Shown: positions 1 to 7,769 of the stretch, one piece after another
How the letters are laid out: each line of letters opens with the position of its first letter
Numbering within the stretch: position 1 is the stretch's first letter
Assembly: GCF_030056815.1 (NCBI RefSeq)
Contig: NZ_JASHKR010000040.1
Location: 1-44,515 of the forward strand
DNA length: 44,515 nucleotides
Source of the DNA: Rhodococcus sp. IEGM 1379
GTDB lineage: Bacteria; Actinomycetota; Actinomycetes; Mycobacteriales; Mycobacteriaceae
Direction of reading: 5' to 3'
Program-made: the position numbers and the translations under genes
The notes under the pieces: model-generated
What the model was told of the DNA's origin: nothing
What the model saw: only the letters and a program-made list of their open reading frames with translations
The model's database searches: none

Positions 1-73
1 CGTTGCTGCGCGCGGCAGGATCCTGACCGCGCGCAGCCTGCAGGTCCTCGCGAATAGTGCCGAGGATACTCAT
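1..73 (-). CDS. cysE: Serine O-acetyltransferase, N-terminal part (runs off the window)
   Basis: Reading the minus strand from an ATG at 71-73 gives 24 codons beginning MSILGTIREDLQAARGQDPA, which is the characteristic start of actinobacterial CysE. CysE makes O-acetylserine from serine and acetyl-CoA, the substrate of the cysteine synthase encoded just upstream. The ATG lies five bases after the cysK stop, so the two are almost certainly co-transcribed in the order cysK-cysE, the usual actinobacterial order. Only the N-terminal helical region is present, so no catalytic residue can be checked. The identification rests on a short stretch plus the context, and both agree. Confidence 0.85.
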   Translation of the reverse strand, partial: MSILGTIREDLQAARGQDPAARSN

Positions 74-78
74 GAAGC

Positions 79-1014
79 TCAGTCCCGGATGTGTTCGAAC
101 AGCGGGGTGGAGATGTAACGCTCACCGAAGTCGCAGACCACAGCCACGATCAACTTGCCGGCGTTCTCGGGACGCTTGGCCAGTTCGAGGGCCGCCCAAA
201 CGATGGCGCCGGATGAGATGCCACCCAGGATGCCTTCCTGGGTACCGAGCGCACGGGCGATCTCGATGGAGTCCGGGAACGTGACGTCGATGATCTCGTC
301 GTAGATCTCGCGATCGAGGATCTCGGGAACGAAGTTGGCGCCGATGCCCTGGATCTTGTGGGGTCCGGGCGCTCCACCGTTGAGGATCGGGGAGTCGAGG
401 GGTTCGACGCCCACGATCTTGACCTCGGGCTTGTACTTCTTGAGTGTGCGTCCGACGCCGGTGATGGTGCCGCCGGTTCCGATACCTGCCACAAAGATGT
501 CGACGGCACCGTCGGTGTCCGCCCAGACCTCTTCACCTGTGGTGACCTCATGGATGGCCGGGTTCGCCGGGTTCGCGAACTGGCTTGCCGAGACGGCATT
601 TTCGGTCTGCTCGACAATTTCTTTGGCCTTGGCCACAGCACCGGCCATACCCTCGGAACCCGGCGTCAGCACGATCTCAGCGCCGTAGGCGCGCAGCATG
701 ACGCGACGCTCGGTGGACATTGTCTCCGGCATGGTCAAAATGACCTTGTAGCCGCGTGCAGCTCCGACCATGGCAAGTGCGATACCGGTGTTGCCACTGG
801 TGCCTTCGACGATGGTGCCGCCGGGCTTGAGCGCACCGGACTTCTCGGCAGCGTCGATAATTGCCACGCCGATACGGTCCTTGACGCTGTTAGCCGGGTT
901 GTAGAACTCGAGCTTCACTACAACCTGTGCACCGAGACCTTCGGTCAAACGGTTGAGTCGCACCAACGGGGTGCGCCCGACCAACTCGGTGACGTCGTTG
1001 TAAATTCCGGTCAT
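79..1014 (-). CDS. cysK: Cysteine synthase A (O-acetylserine sulfhydrylase)
   Basis: A 311-residue fold-type II PLP enzyme that joins O-acetylserine and sulfide to give cysteine in the cytoplasm. Visible hallmarks are the PLP lysine K45 in NSVKDR, the substrate loop GTSGNTG (71-77), the phosphate-binding GTGGT (179-183) and the GISSGA motif near 265-270. Length and motif order are normal for CysK. The ATG at 1014 has a GGAGGT ribosome site at 1021-1026, which fixes the start. cysE follows after five bases; CysE and CysK form the cysteine synthase complex. The CysM branch is unlikely because the order of motifs and partner gene fit CysK. Confidence 0.96.
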   Translation of the reverse strand: MTGIYNDVTELVGRTPLVRLNRLTEGLGAQVVVKLEFYNPANSVKDRIGVAIIDAAEKSGALKPGGTIVEGTSGNTGIALAMVGAARGYKVILTMPETMSTERRVMLRAYGAEIVLTPGSEGMAGAVAKAKEIVEQTENAVSASQFANPANPAIHEVTTGEEVWADTDGAVDIFVAGIGTGGTITGVGRTLKKYKPEVKIVGVEPLDSPILNGGAPGPHKIQGIGANFVPEILDREIYDEIIDVTFPDSIEIARALGTQEGILGGISSGAIVWAALELAKRPENAGKLIVAVVCDFGERYISTPLFEHIRD

Positions 1015-1150
1015 TTCTGTACCTCCATGCGGCCGCAGTGTCGACCGAATCGTTTATCTGGTGACGTTATTGCATCATTTGATGGGGCATATAGCTCAAC
1101 CGGGCCGGTTAAATCCCGAAATTGCTCAAAAATGTCTATTCAAATACCGA

Positions 1151-1189
1151 ATGCCGCATCGATTCGATCAGATCGAATCGATGCGGCAT
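1151..1189 (-). terminator. Perfect 19-bp hairpin after pckG
   Basis: Bases 1151-1169 and 1171-1189 are exact reverse complements around a single base at 1170. Read on the minus strand the hairpin follows the pckG stop by about 28 bases and is followed by T-rich sequence, as expected for an intrinsic terminator separating pckG from cysK. The one-base centre means that a few central pairs must open to form a loop. An operator role for such a long dyad cannot be excluded. Confidence 0.75.
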
Positions 1190-1216
1190 CCGGGTTACGC
1201 AGAAGGTCGCGAGGGA

Positions 1217-3046
1217 CTAGCCCAAACGCTGCTTCAGAGCTTCGAACTCGTCACGAATGCCGGTAGGCAGTTTCTCGCCGACGAAGTCGAACCACTCCTC
1301 GATGAGCGGGATCTCGGCCTTCCACTCGTCGATGTTGACAGCGAGAGCTTCGGCGATGTCGTCAGCCGACACATCCAGGCCGTCGATGTCGAGAGCCGCG
1401 CCCGTGGGAACAACGCCGATCGGGGTGTCGATGCCGGCAGCCTTGTGCTCGATACGCTCGACGATCCACTTCAGGACGCGAGAGTTCTCGCCGAAGCCTG
1501 GCCACAGGAAACGTCCGTCGTCGCCGCGGCGGAACCAGTTGACGTAGAAGACCTTGGGCAGCTTGGACTCGTCGGCAGCCTTGCCGAGGTCGATCCAGTG
1601 CTGGAAGTAGTCGCCCACGTTGTAGCCGAGGAACGGCAGCATTGCCATCGGGTCGCGGCGAACCGTGCCGACCTGGCCTTCAGCTGCTGCGGTCTGCTCG
1701 GAGCCGACCGTGGCACCCATGAAGACGCCGTGCTGCCAGTCGCGAGCCTCGGTGACCAGCGGAACCGTCGTCTTACGACGTCCACCGAAGAGGATTGCCG
1801 AGATCGGCACGCCCTTCGGGTCGTCCCACTCGGGAGCCATGATCGGGCACTGCGACATCGGGGTGCAGTAACGCGAGTTGGGATGAGCAGCCTGGTTGCC
1901 GGATTCGGGCGTCCACTCGTTGCCCTTCCAGTCGATCAGGTGCTGCGGGTCGCCTTCGAGGCCTTCCCACCAGACGTCTCCGTCGTCGGTCAGTGCAACG
2001 TTGGTGAACACCGTGTTGCCCTGGTCGATGGTGCGCATGGCGTTGGGGTTCGAGGACCAGTTGGTGCCCGGTGCCACGCCGAAGAAACCGAATTCCGGGT
2101 TGACGGCGTAAAGCTGTCCGTCGTCACCGAAACGCATCCAGGCAATGTCGTCACCGAGTGTTTCGGCACGCCATCCGGGGATGGTCGGCTGGATCATCGC
2201 GAGGTTGGTCTTGCCACAGGCGGACGGGAATGCCGCCGCGATGTAGTAAGCCTTGTCCTCGGGGGAGATCAGCTTGAGGATGAGCATGTGCTCGGCCAGC
2301 CAGCCCTCGTCGTGCGCCATTGCCGAAGCGATACGCAGCGAGTAGCACTTCTTGCCCAGGAGAGCATTTCCGCCGTAGCCGGAACCGAAGCTCCAGATCT
2401 CACGATCCTCGGGGAAGTGGGTGATGTACTTGGTGTCGTTGCACGGCCATGCCACATCGGCTTCGCCCTCGGCCAGCGGAGCACCCAGTGAGTGCAGCGC
2501 CTTGACGAAGAATCCGTCGGTGCCGAGCTTCTCGAGCACATGGCTGCCCATGCGGGTCATGACGCGCATGGAGACGACGACGTACTCGGAGTCCGTGAGC
2601 TCGACGCCCAACTTGGGATCCTCGGCGTCGAGGGGGCCCATGCAGAACGGCACGACGTACATGGTGCGTCCGCGCATGCAACCGCGGTACAGGTCACCCA
2701 TGAGGGTGCGCATCTCCGACGGGTCCATCCAGTTATTGGTGGGGCCTGCGTCGATTTCTTCCTTCGAGCAGATGTAGGTGCGCGATTCGACGCGTGCCAC
2801 ATCGGAAGGATCGGAATTGCCGAGGAACGAGTTCGGCTTCTTCTCGTCGTTGAGGCGTGTGAAGGTGCCTGCCTCGACCAGCTTGTTGGTCAGCCGGTCC
2901 CACTCTTCGTCCGAACCGTCTGCGAAGACGACGCGAGCGGGCTGGGTGAGTTCGGCAACCTCTTGCACCCAAGCAAGCAGTTCCTTGTGCTGTGTGGGGG
3001 GCGTGCCGTCAGTTCCGTTGAGACCGGGAATGGTCGCTGAGGTCAT
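1217..3046 (-). CDS. pckG: Phosphoenolpyruvate carboxykinase (GTP)
   Basis: A 609-residue GTP-dependent PEPCK, which interconverts oxaloacetate and phosphoenolpyruvate at the start of gluconeogenesis. The P-loop FPSACGKTN (about 273-281), the downstream LGDDIAWM metal/nucleotide motif (298-304) and [14 protein letters not shown] (316-329) are all present and in family order. The open frame extends 40 codons further upstream, but the ATG at 3046 is preferred: AGGAGAG lies just before it, and the protein then starts [11 protein letters not shown] with the usual length. M. tuberculosis pckA (Rv0211) has the same neighbours. No defect seen. Confidence 0.96.
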   Translation of the reverse strand: MTSATIPGLNGTDGTPPTQHKELLAWVQEVAELTQPARVVFADGSDEEWDRLTNKLVEAGTFTRLNDEKKPNSFLGNSDPSDVARVESRTYICSKEEIDAGPTNNWMDPSEMRTLMGDLYRGCMRGRTMYVVPFCMGPLDAEDPKLGVELTDSEYVVVSMRVMTRMGSHVLEKLGTDGFFVKALHSLGAPLAEGEADVAWPCNDTKYITHFPEDREIWSFGSGYGGNALLGKKCYSLRIASAMAHDEGWLAEHMLILKLISPEDKAYYIAAAFPSACGKTNLAMIQPTIPGWRAETLGDDIAWMRFGDDGQLYAVNPEFGFFGVAPGTNWSSNPNAMRTIDQGNTVFTNVALTDDGDVWWEGLEGDPQHLIDWKGNEWTPESGNQAAHPNSRYCTPMSQCPIMAPEWDDPKGVPISAILFGGRRKTTVPLVTEARDWQHGVFMGATVGSEQTAAAEGQVGTVRRDPMAMLPFLGYNVGDYFQHWIDLGKAADESKLPKVFYVNWFRRGDDGRFLWPGFGENSRVLKWIVERIEHKAAGIDTPIGVVPTGAALDIDGLDVSADDIAEALAVNIDEWKAEIPLIEEWFDFVGEKLPTGIRDEFEALKQRLG

Positions 3047-3355
3047 CAAACTCTCCTGGGGTGAGCCGGAACCGGGTTCTTCTGACACACGACGCACCTT
3101 CACAGGTAGCGCCCCGATACCAGTTGATCCCGGTGTCCCCCTCTCGACGGGGTCCAGCCGCGTCATCCACTCACGTGAATTCCACGGACGCCGGGTGTCC
3201 TATGTAGTGAGGTTAACGCTGGCTGTTCACCTGCAGGTAATCGGGTGCGGTCAGAATTGTCACAGAAACGATTCAGATGGTGTATTCAGGCGGCGTACCC
3301 GGCCTGAGAAGGCGTCAAACGGCCACTTTCGCTCCAAAAGTCCCGGCATCTTCAC
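3047..3355. other. Intergenic region upstream of pckG
   Basis: This 309-base stretch has no convincing gene. It must hold the pckG promoter on the minus strand, but I could not pick a clear -35/-10 pair. A 10-bp palindrome (ACCTGCAGGT, 3229-3238) and a near-repeat of AAAGTCCCGGC at about 3336 and 3360 are the only structures noticed, and both are weak. Confidence 0.5.
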
Positions 3356-3721
3356 TCATAAAGTCCCGGCGTCGATGCGATCCCAGACCAACAGGCCTTC
3401 GTCGTCGCGGTGGCATTCCCACGCCGAGTAGTCGCCATCGGCTTCGACCATCGCCACGCGGTCCGCGCCGCCGTCGTGATCGAAATCCGAGACGACGACG
3501 AGCGCATCATCGGATTGGATGACGCGACTGTCGACGATTCCGTCTCCGTCCAGATCGAAAGCGTCGAGATTGACCGTCAGATCGCCGACGTCGACGGCAC
3601 CCGATCCCGGTCCGAACGTTGCCGGGTCGATACCCTCGGCCGGCAGATGCGCGACGGGCAGGTGACATACGTCGAACCAACCGGTGTCGACGTCGTCTGC
3701 CGTGATCAGAAAGCTGTCCAT
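3356..3721 (-). CDS. Small acidic protein with Asp-rich (DxDxDG-type) loops
   Basis: A 121-residue, strongly acidic protein with no signal peptide. Two Asp-rich loops are visible, DLDGDGIVDS (56-65) and DFDHDGGADR (79-88). They resemble the calcium loops of EF-hand, thrombospondin type 3 or FG-GAP/VCBS repeats, each followed by a short beta-like stretch. GGGGGAACC precedes the ATG. It resembles the small actinobacterial family annotated as DUF6802, though that name is from memory. It sits between pckG and the GTPase pair, where the M. tuberculosis block (as I recall it) has no gene. The function is unknown; metal binding is inference. Confidence 0.75.
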   Translation of the reverse strand: MDSFLITADDVDTGWFDVCHLPVAHLPAEGIDPATFGPGSGAVDVGDLTVNLDAFDLDGDGIVDSRVIQSDDALVVVSDFDHDGGADRVAMVEADGDYSAWECHRDDEGLLVWDRIDAGTL

Positions 3722-3849
3722 GGTTCCCCCTGTAGTTGGTGCCTGCTGCGCCTCGCTACGGCAACCCCTACCGAACGACGAGACTCATCAGTATTACCAG
3801 ATTTCGGCAGCTCTTCCCCGTCGAAAATTTGCGCCTGTGGACAACCTGC

Positions 3850-5205
3850 TCAGGTACCGGATCCGTTCAGAATCGCAAGGTCTCGTTCACAGGCCGCCAA
3901 TTGTCCGGTATGCGCCTGGCCCAGTGTCCGGAGTTCGGCGTCGATCTCCACGATTCGAGCCTGCGCCGACGCAATCAGTTCACGGCTCTCGGCCATGATC
4001 GCGTTGCCGAGGTCCACTTCCGCGTCGAGAAGTCCGTTCAGTACGCGTTGCTCCCATTGCGCTCGCACGGTAGACATCGTTTCGACCAACCAGGCGCGAG
4101 CGTGCGCTCGGTCGGCGGCAATGCTTCTCGCTCGGCTCAACCACCACGCTGCTACCGCGCCGAGTGCGAGGGTCACCGGAATGCTTGTAATATCCAGGGC
4201 CGGGATCATCTCCAACGGAGTGACTGCGATCCGGCCCAACCCGAGACCAGCCGATGCCCCGACCAACACGGTGATTCGCTCTTCGTTCCCCCGCGGCCGC
4301 GCGGCCAGTCCGTCGGGAAAACGCGGTACGGGAAGGTGGCCGCCGGCCTCCCCCGCGCCGACGGCAGTGGACATTGCGGCATCAAAAATGATTGTGTTGC
4401 TGGCAACTTCATGTTCGAGGCGCGCCGGCAAGCTCAAGAGTTCAGCTCGGGCAGACTCGTCGATCCAGATGCGCGCCGACGCCACCGTCGTACGGGTGGT
4501 GTCCGCAATCTGCTGTGTGAGATCAGCGCGTGCCCGTTGGAGCCGGCTTCGCATCTGGGCAAGACGCTCACTGCGTCGGCCGTCACGCTCGGTCAGTAAC
4601 TGTGCTCGCTCCGAACGCAATTCGCCGCCGGGGACATTTTCGCGGAGGCTTCGGATCTCGAGGTCGATCATTCTTCGGGTTTCCGCGATCACTCCGCCGC
4701 CGGGCTGGGATACGGCACGCAATCGGAAAGCGTCGACAACGGCGAACAACGACGCCGCCCCACCGTGCTCGGACAACTCGACGACGGTGGCAGCACCGTA
4801 GACGTCATTATGCGCAGCAAGAATGCCCTGGTCACGGACACGTACGGATTCCCAGTCCGGATAGCCGTCCACACCGGTCAGCACTACCGCCAACGGCAGG
4901 CCACCAACCCCGGCCCCGTCGAGTAACTCGAGTTCTTCTCTTCCGATCACGCTGGCGGCGTCAATGACCAACAACACGATTATCGCGTCGGTCGCGCACT
5001 CGACGGTGACATATCCAGCACTCGAACGAAGTAGTTGTTCCACGTCTTCGCGCCCACACCGAGGCGGACCGACAACGAGAACCTTTGCAGCACTTTTAAA
5101 TTCACCTTCTTCGACGCCGTCGACGTCCCCCGACACCCCGGCAGGATTCCATCGCTCCACCACCGGCCGCATCGCGGTGGACGCTGCCGTCGGATCGTCG
5201 TTCAC
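3850..5205 (-). CDS. Membrane-anchored degenerate GTPase-like protein (Rv0210 family)
   Basis: A 451-residue protein starting at a GTG (5205) that overlaps the upstream stop by four bases (GTGA), so it is translationally coupled to the gene before it. Residues 40-160 follow a small-GTPase plan, but the P-loop reads GPPRCGRE (46-53), lacking the Lys-Ser/Thr pair, and the base-specificity motif reads TGVD (110-113). A charged coiled coil (about 175-270) follows. Two hydrophobic segments (about 311-330 and 340-357) form a probable membrane hairpin, and a C-terminal coiled coil ends the protein. The layout recalls bacterial dynamin-like proteins. The position matches M. tuberculosis Rv0210. Nucleotide binding is doubtful; membrane association is likely. 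Confidence 0.8.
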   Translation of the reverse strand: MNDDPTAASTAMRPVVERWNPAGVSGDVDGVEEGEFKSAAKVLVVGPPRCGREDVEQLLRSSAGYVTVECATDAIIVLLVIDAASVIGREELELLDGAGVGGLPLAVVLTGVDGYPDWESVRVRDQGILAAHNDVYGAATVVELSEHGGAASLFAVVDAFRLRAVSQPGGGVIAETRRMIDLEIRSLRENVPGGELRSERAQLLTERDGRRSERLAQMRSRLQRARADLTQQIADTTRTTVASARIWIDESARAELLSLPARLEHEVASNTIIFDAAMSTAVGAGEAGGHLPVPRFPDGLAARPRGNEERITVLVGASAGLGLGRIAVTPLEMIPALDITSIPVTLALGAVAAWWLSRARSIAADRAHARAWLVETMSTVRAQWEQRVLNGLLDAEVDLGNAIMAESRELIASAQARIVEIDAELRTLGQAHTGQLAACERDLAILNGSGT

Positions 5206-6125
5206 GGAGCGCCCTCGGATCCGGCCGGTCTGCCACCGAGTGAGGCCCACCTTCTGACGTATGCACGCTGAACGAGCGAAACCGCGTCCGGCCACGAAGG
5301 GTGCTCGCGTTGCGCCTGCCCTCCCCACCATGTTGCACACCGCAGCGCTTCGTCGACCGTCTCAGGCAAAGCAGGCGCCGCGGCGACAAACTCCTTCAAC
5401 TCCGGACGCACCAGTGCGGCAGTCGCGGCAAAGGTCACCCCACTGTCGGCGCCCAAGTACCTCTCGACTTCGTCCTGCGCGCCGGCCTCGTCTGCGTCGG
5501 CACCGGCGGCAACCCTTTCGAGTACCGCTCGCATTCCGTCGACTCTGCGCCACCACTGCGCCTCGACTATCCGGGCGAGGGCGTCGAAAAAGGCACCACC
5601 GCCTTCTCCGGTCAACGCTACGAGGGGAACTGTGGCAGTCCCGAGTTCGTGCGCAATCTCGGTGGCGCGTCCGACCGCAGCTTCCCAGCCGTCACCCACG
5701 CGGTCGGCCTTGTTCACGACGACAAGCCCGCGATCGGACAACCGCCGCGCTGCACGCCGATCCACATCACGGATTCCGTCGACAACTACGTACACGACGC
5801 AGTGGTGGGTCAAATCCGGATCGATTGCACCCGGCACATCGAACGCCCGCGTCTCCGTCGGGATCACCGGAGCACCGCCGACACGACGCGCCGCTCTGTT
5901 GTCACTTTCGAGCAACCGGACCACTGCAGACCGACCCACTCCGCTTCGTCCGGCAACAAGCACCTGCAACGGCGCTGTCAGCGATCCGACAATCGAATGC
6001 ACGGCCTCTGCGGCGCGCTGGTCGATCGGCATCAGCCGGTACGCGAGCCGCCTCAATTCGTCCATCGGTTCCGCGCTCGCGTCCTCCAGCGAACCCGCGG
6101 ACATCAATCGAGCCCCTGTTCTCAT
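5202..6125 (-). CDS. GTPase-domain protein with altered P-loop (Rv0209 family)
   Basis: A 307-residue protein with a recognisable G domain. The P-loop is GRSGVGRS (59-66), with arginine where GTPases carry the catalytic lysine. The DxxG motif is DVPG (96-99) and NKAD (138-141) is the guanine-specificity motif. Predicted helices follow, without a membrane segment. The frame continues far upstream, but that part lies antisense to trmB and looks random. Starts at 6125 (MRTGARL) or 6104 (MSAGSL) are both possible. It is coupled to the following membrane-anchored homologue, like tandem dynamin-like pairs of other bacteria. The function is unknown; the link to the envelope comes only from neighbourhood with mmpL3. 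Confidence 0.82.
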   Translation of the reverse strand: MRTGARLMSAGSLEDASAEPMDELRRLAYRLMPIDQRAAEAVHSIVGSLTAPLQVLVAGRSGVGRSAVVRLLESDNRAARRVGGAPVIPTETRAFDVPGAIDPDLTHHCVVYVVVDGIRDVDRRAARRLSDRGLVVVNKADRVGDGWEAAVGRATEIAHELGTATVPLVALTGEGGGAFFDALARIVEAQWWRRVDGMRAVLERVAAGADADEAGAQDEVERYLGADSGVTFAATAALVRPELKEFVAAAPALPETVDEALRCATWWGGQAQREHPSWPDAVSLVQRAYVRRWASLGGRPAGSEGAP

Positions 6126-6284
6126 CCCCACCCCACGCTCCCCTCGTGCTGGCCAGATTCTGTCAGGTCTACTTCGCGGGAGCTGTTCCCGGCAGGTCAT
6201 CCGGAGTTCACTCACACGGATTTGTGTCCTGTTTTCCGCACTTTTCACAGAAAGCCTCAAGTCGAAGTTCAGACCCGTCTGCGA

Positions 6285-6290
6285 TATATG
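6285..6290 (+). promoter_or_regulatory. Possible -10 element of a leaderless trmB transcript
   Basis: TATATG lies six bases before the ATG at 6297. That spacing would start transcription at the start codon itself. No clear -35 element or ribosome site is seen, which fits a leaderless mRNA but does not prove it. Confidence 0.4.
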
Positions 6291-6296
6291 GCGCTC

Positions 6297-7055
6297 ATGC
6301 GTGACAATGGACGCGTGAACGAAGCCGATCAGCACGCACTGCCAACCCCGAACGCTGGCGAGACGGAAGAATCCAAGGGTTCCCGCCTCCATCCGCGCGT
6401 GACAAGTTTCCGCTCGCGCCGGGGTGCGCTGACCGACGCACAGCAGAAGTCGTGGGACCGTCAGTGGCCGCTCATCGGTGCCGACGTGTCCGATACTCCC
6501 CTCGACGCAAACGCCTGGTTCGGACGTGACGCGCCCCTGATCATCGAGATCGGATCGGGCACTGGAACCGCCACCGCAGCAATGGCCAAGGCGGAGCCCC
6601 ACGTCAATCTGGTCGCCATCGAGGTCTATCGCCCCGGGCTCGCACAGCTGCTCCAGCAGGTAGAACGCGAAGAAATCCCGAACATTCGTGTGCTTCGCGG
6701 TGACGCGATGGACGTTCTGGAAAACATGATCGCCCCCGAATCGTTGACGGGTGTGCGCGTGTTCTTCCCGGACCCGTGGCCCAAGGCTCGCCACCACAAG
6801 CGTCGCCTGCTGCAGGCCCCGACCTTCGCTCTGATCGCCAACCGCCTCAAGCCCGGCGGAGTTCTCCACGTCGCCACAGACCATGCCGATTACGCCGAAT
6901 GGATCGGCGAAATCGGCAACCAGGAACCTCTGCTGACAGAACTCGATTGGGAGTCCCCGATGACCCACGAGCGCCCCGTCACGAAGTTCGAGGACAAGGC
7001 CCATCAAGTCGGAAGTGCAATCACCGAGTTCATATGGGGGAAGATCAGAGCATGA
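6297..7055 (+). CDS. trmB: tRNA (guanine-46-N7)-methyltransferase
   Basis: A 252-residue SAM-dependent enzyme that methylates G46 in the variable loop of tRNAs. The SAM site IEIGSGTGTATA and the TrmB signature FFPDPWPKARHHKRR are intact, followed by the TDH..Y segment. The frame is open far upstream, but homology begins only after about 6297. ATG 6297 (MRDNGRVNEAD) and GTG 6315 are the plausible starts, neither with a strong ribosome site. The stop overlaps the next start (ATGA), so trmB, the NYN gene and mmpL3 form one transcription unit, as in the Rv0208c-Rv0206c block. Confidence 0.94.
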   Translation: MRDNGRVNEADQHALPTPNAGETEESKGSRLHPRVTSFRSRRGALTDAQQKSWDRQWPLIGADVSDTPLDANAWFGRDAPLIIEIGSGTGTATAAMAKAEPHVNLVAIEVYRPGLAQLLQQVEREEIPNIRVLRGDAMDVLENMIAPESLTGVRVFFPDPWPKARHHKRRLLQAPTFALIANRLKPGGVLHVATDHADYAEWIGEIGNQEPLLTELDWESPMTHERPVTKFEDKAHQVGSAITEFIWGKIRA

Positions 7056-7759
7056 GTGTCAGCGAACAGCTATCTGAGGACGTCACGTCGTCAGGATCTC
7101 CCCTCGACCTCGGTCGTGACTCCCGCCACCCCAAGCGGGTACTTCTCGTCTGGGACGCCCCTAACCTGGACATGGGCCTCGGTGCGATCCTCGGTGGACG
7201 GCCGACGGCCGCCTACCGGCCACGATTCGACGCTCTCGGTCGTTGGCTACTCTCGCGCACCGCTGAGCTGTCCGTTCGGGAAAGTGGCACTCTCGAGCCA
7301 GAAGCGACAGTCTTCACGAACATCGCGACCGGCAGCGCCGACGTTGTACGCCCCTGGGTCGAAGCGTTGCGTAATGTGGGTTTTGCGGTGTTCGCCAAGC
7401 CGAAGGTCGATGAGGACAGCGATGTCGATTCAGACATGCTCGAGCACATCGCTCTGCGGTACGGCGAGGGCTTGGCCGGAATTATGGTCGCGTCCGCCGA
7501 CGGGCAAGCATTCCGCGAACCGTTGGAGAACATCGCAGCAACCGGCATTCCGGTTCAAGTACTCGGATTCCGCGAGCACGCCAGCTGGGCGGTGTCGTCC
7601 GACATCTTGGACTTCGTCGATCTCGAGGACATCCCCGGTGTCTTCCGCGAGCCTCTGCCGCGGGTAAGCCTGGATACTCTGCCCGACGAGGGCGCCTGGT
7701 TGCAGCCGTTCCGACCGCTTTCCGCCCTGCTCATCGGGCGAAAAAGTGTTGCCGAATAG
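7052..7759 (+). CDS. NYN/PIN-like domain protein (Rv0207c family)
   Basis: A 235-residue protein. After a variable N-terminus the core opens with RVLLVWDAPNLDMG (about 28-41), the typical first strand and acidic residue of NYN domains. It continues to MVASADGQAF, the second acidic cluster typical of the family. NYN domains are PIN-like metal-dependent ribonucleases, so RNA cleavage or binding is a fair guess, but no substrate is known to me. The ATG overlaps the trmB stop by four bases and has GGGGGAAGA upstream. The mmpL3 ribosome site overlaps its stop. This arrangement is conserved in mycobacteria and suggests coupled expression rather than a known shared mechanism. Confidence 0.85.
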   Translation: MSVSEQLSEDVTSSGSPLDLGRDSRHPKRVLLVWDAPNLDMGLGAILGGRPTAAYRPRFDALGRWLLSRTAELSVRESGTLEPEATVFTNIATGSADVVRPWVEALRNVGFAVFAKPKVDEDSDVDSDMLEHIALRYGEGLAGIMVASADGQAFREPLENIAATGIPVQVLGFREHASWAVSSDILDFVDLEDIPGVFREPLPRVSLDTLPDEGAWLQPFRPLSALLIGRKSVAE

Positions 7760-7769
7760 GAGTTGATCA

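Noticed and set aside
1061-2491. Long plus-strand frame opposite pckG
   Set aside because: It is a shadow of the well-supported pckG gene. The composition is that of antisense GC-rich coding DNA.
3229-3238. 10-bp palindrome upstream of pckG
   Set aside because: Such short GC-rich dyads are expected by chance, and no regulator motif is matched.
3410-4801. Plus-strand frame of about 463 codons opposite the GTPase-like gene
   Set aside because: The Arg/Ser/Ala-rich product without motifs is a reverse-strand shadow. The minus-strand gene has coiled coils, membrane helices and a coupled start.
6126-7007. Upstream extension of the Rv0209-like gene by almost 300 codons on the minus strand
   Set aside because: It lies entirely antisense to trmB and the trmB promoter region, and its protein sequence has no family character.
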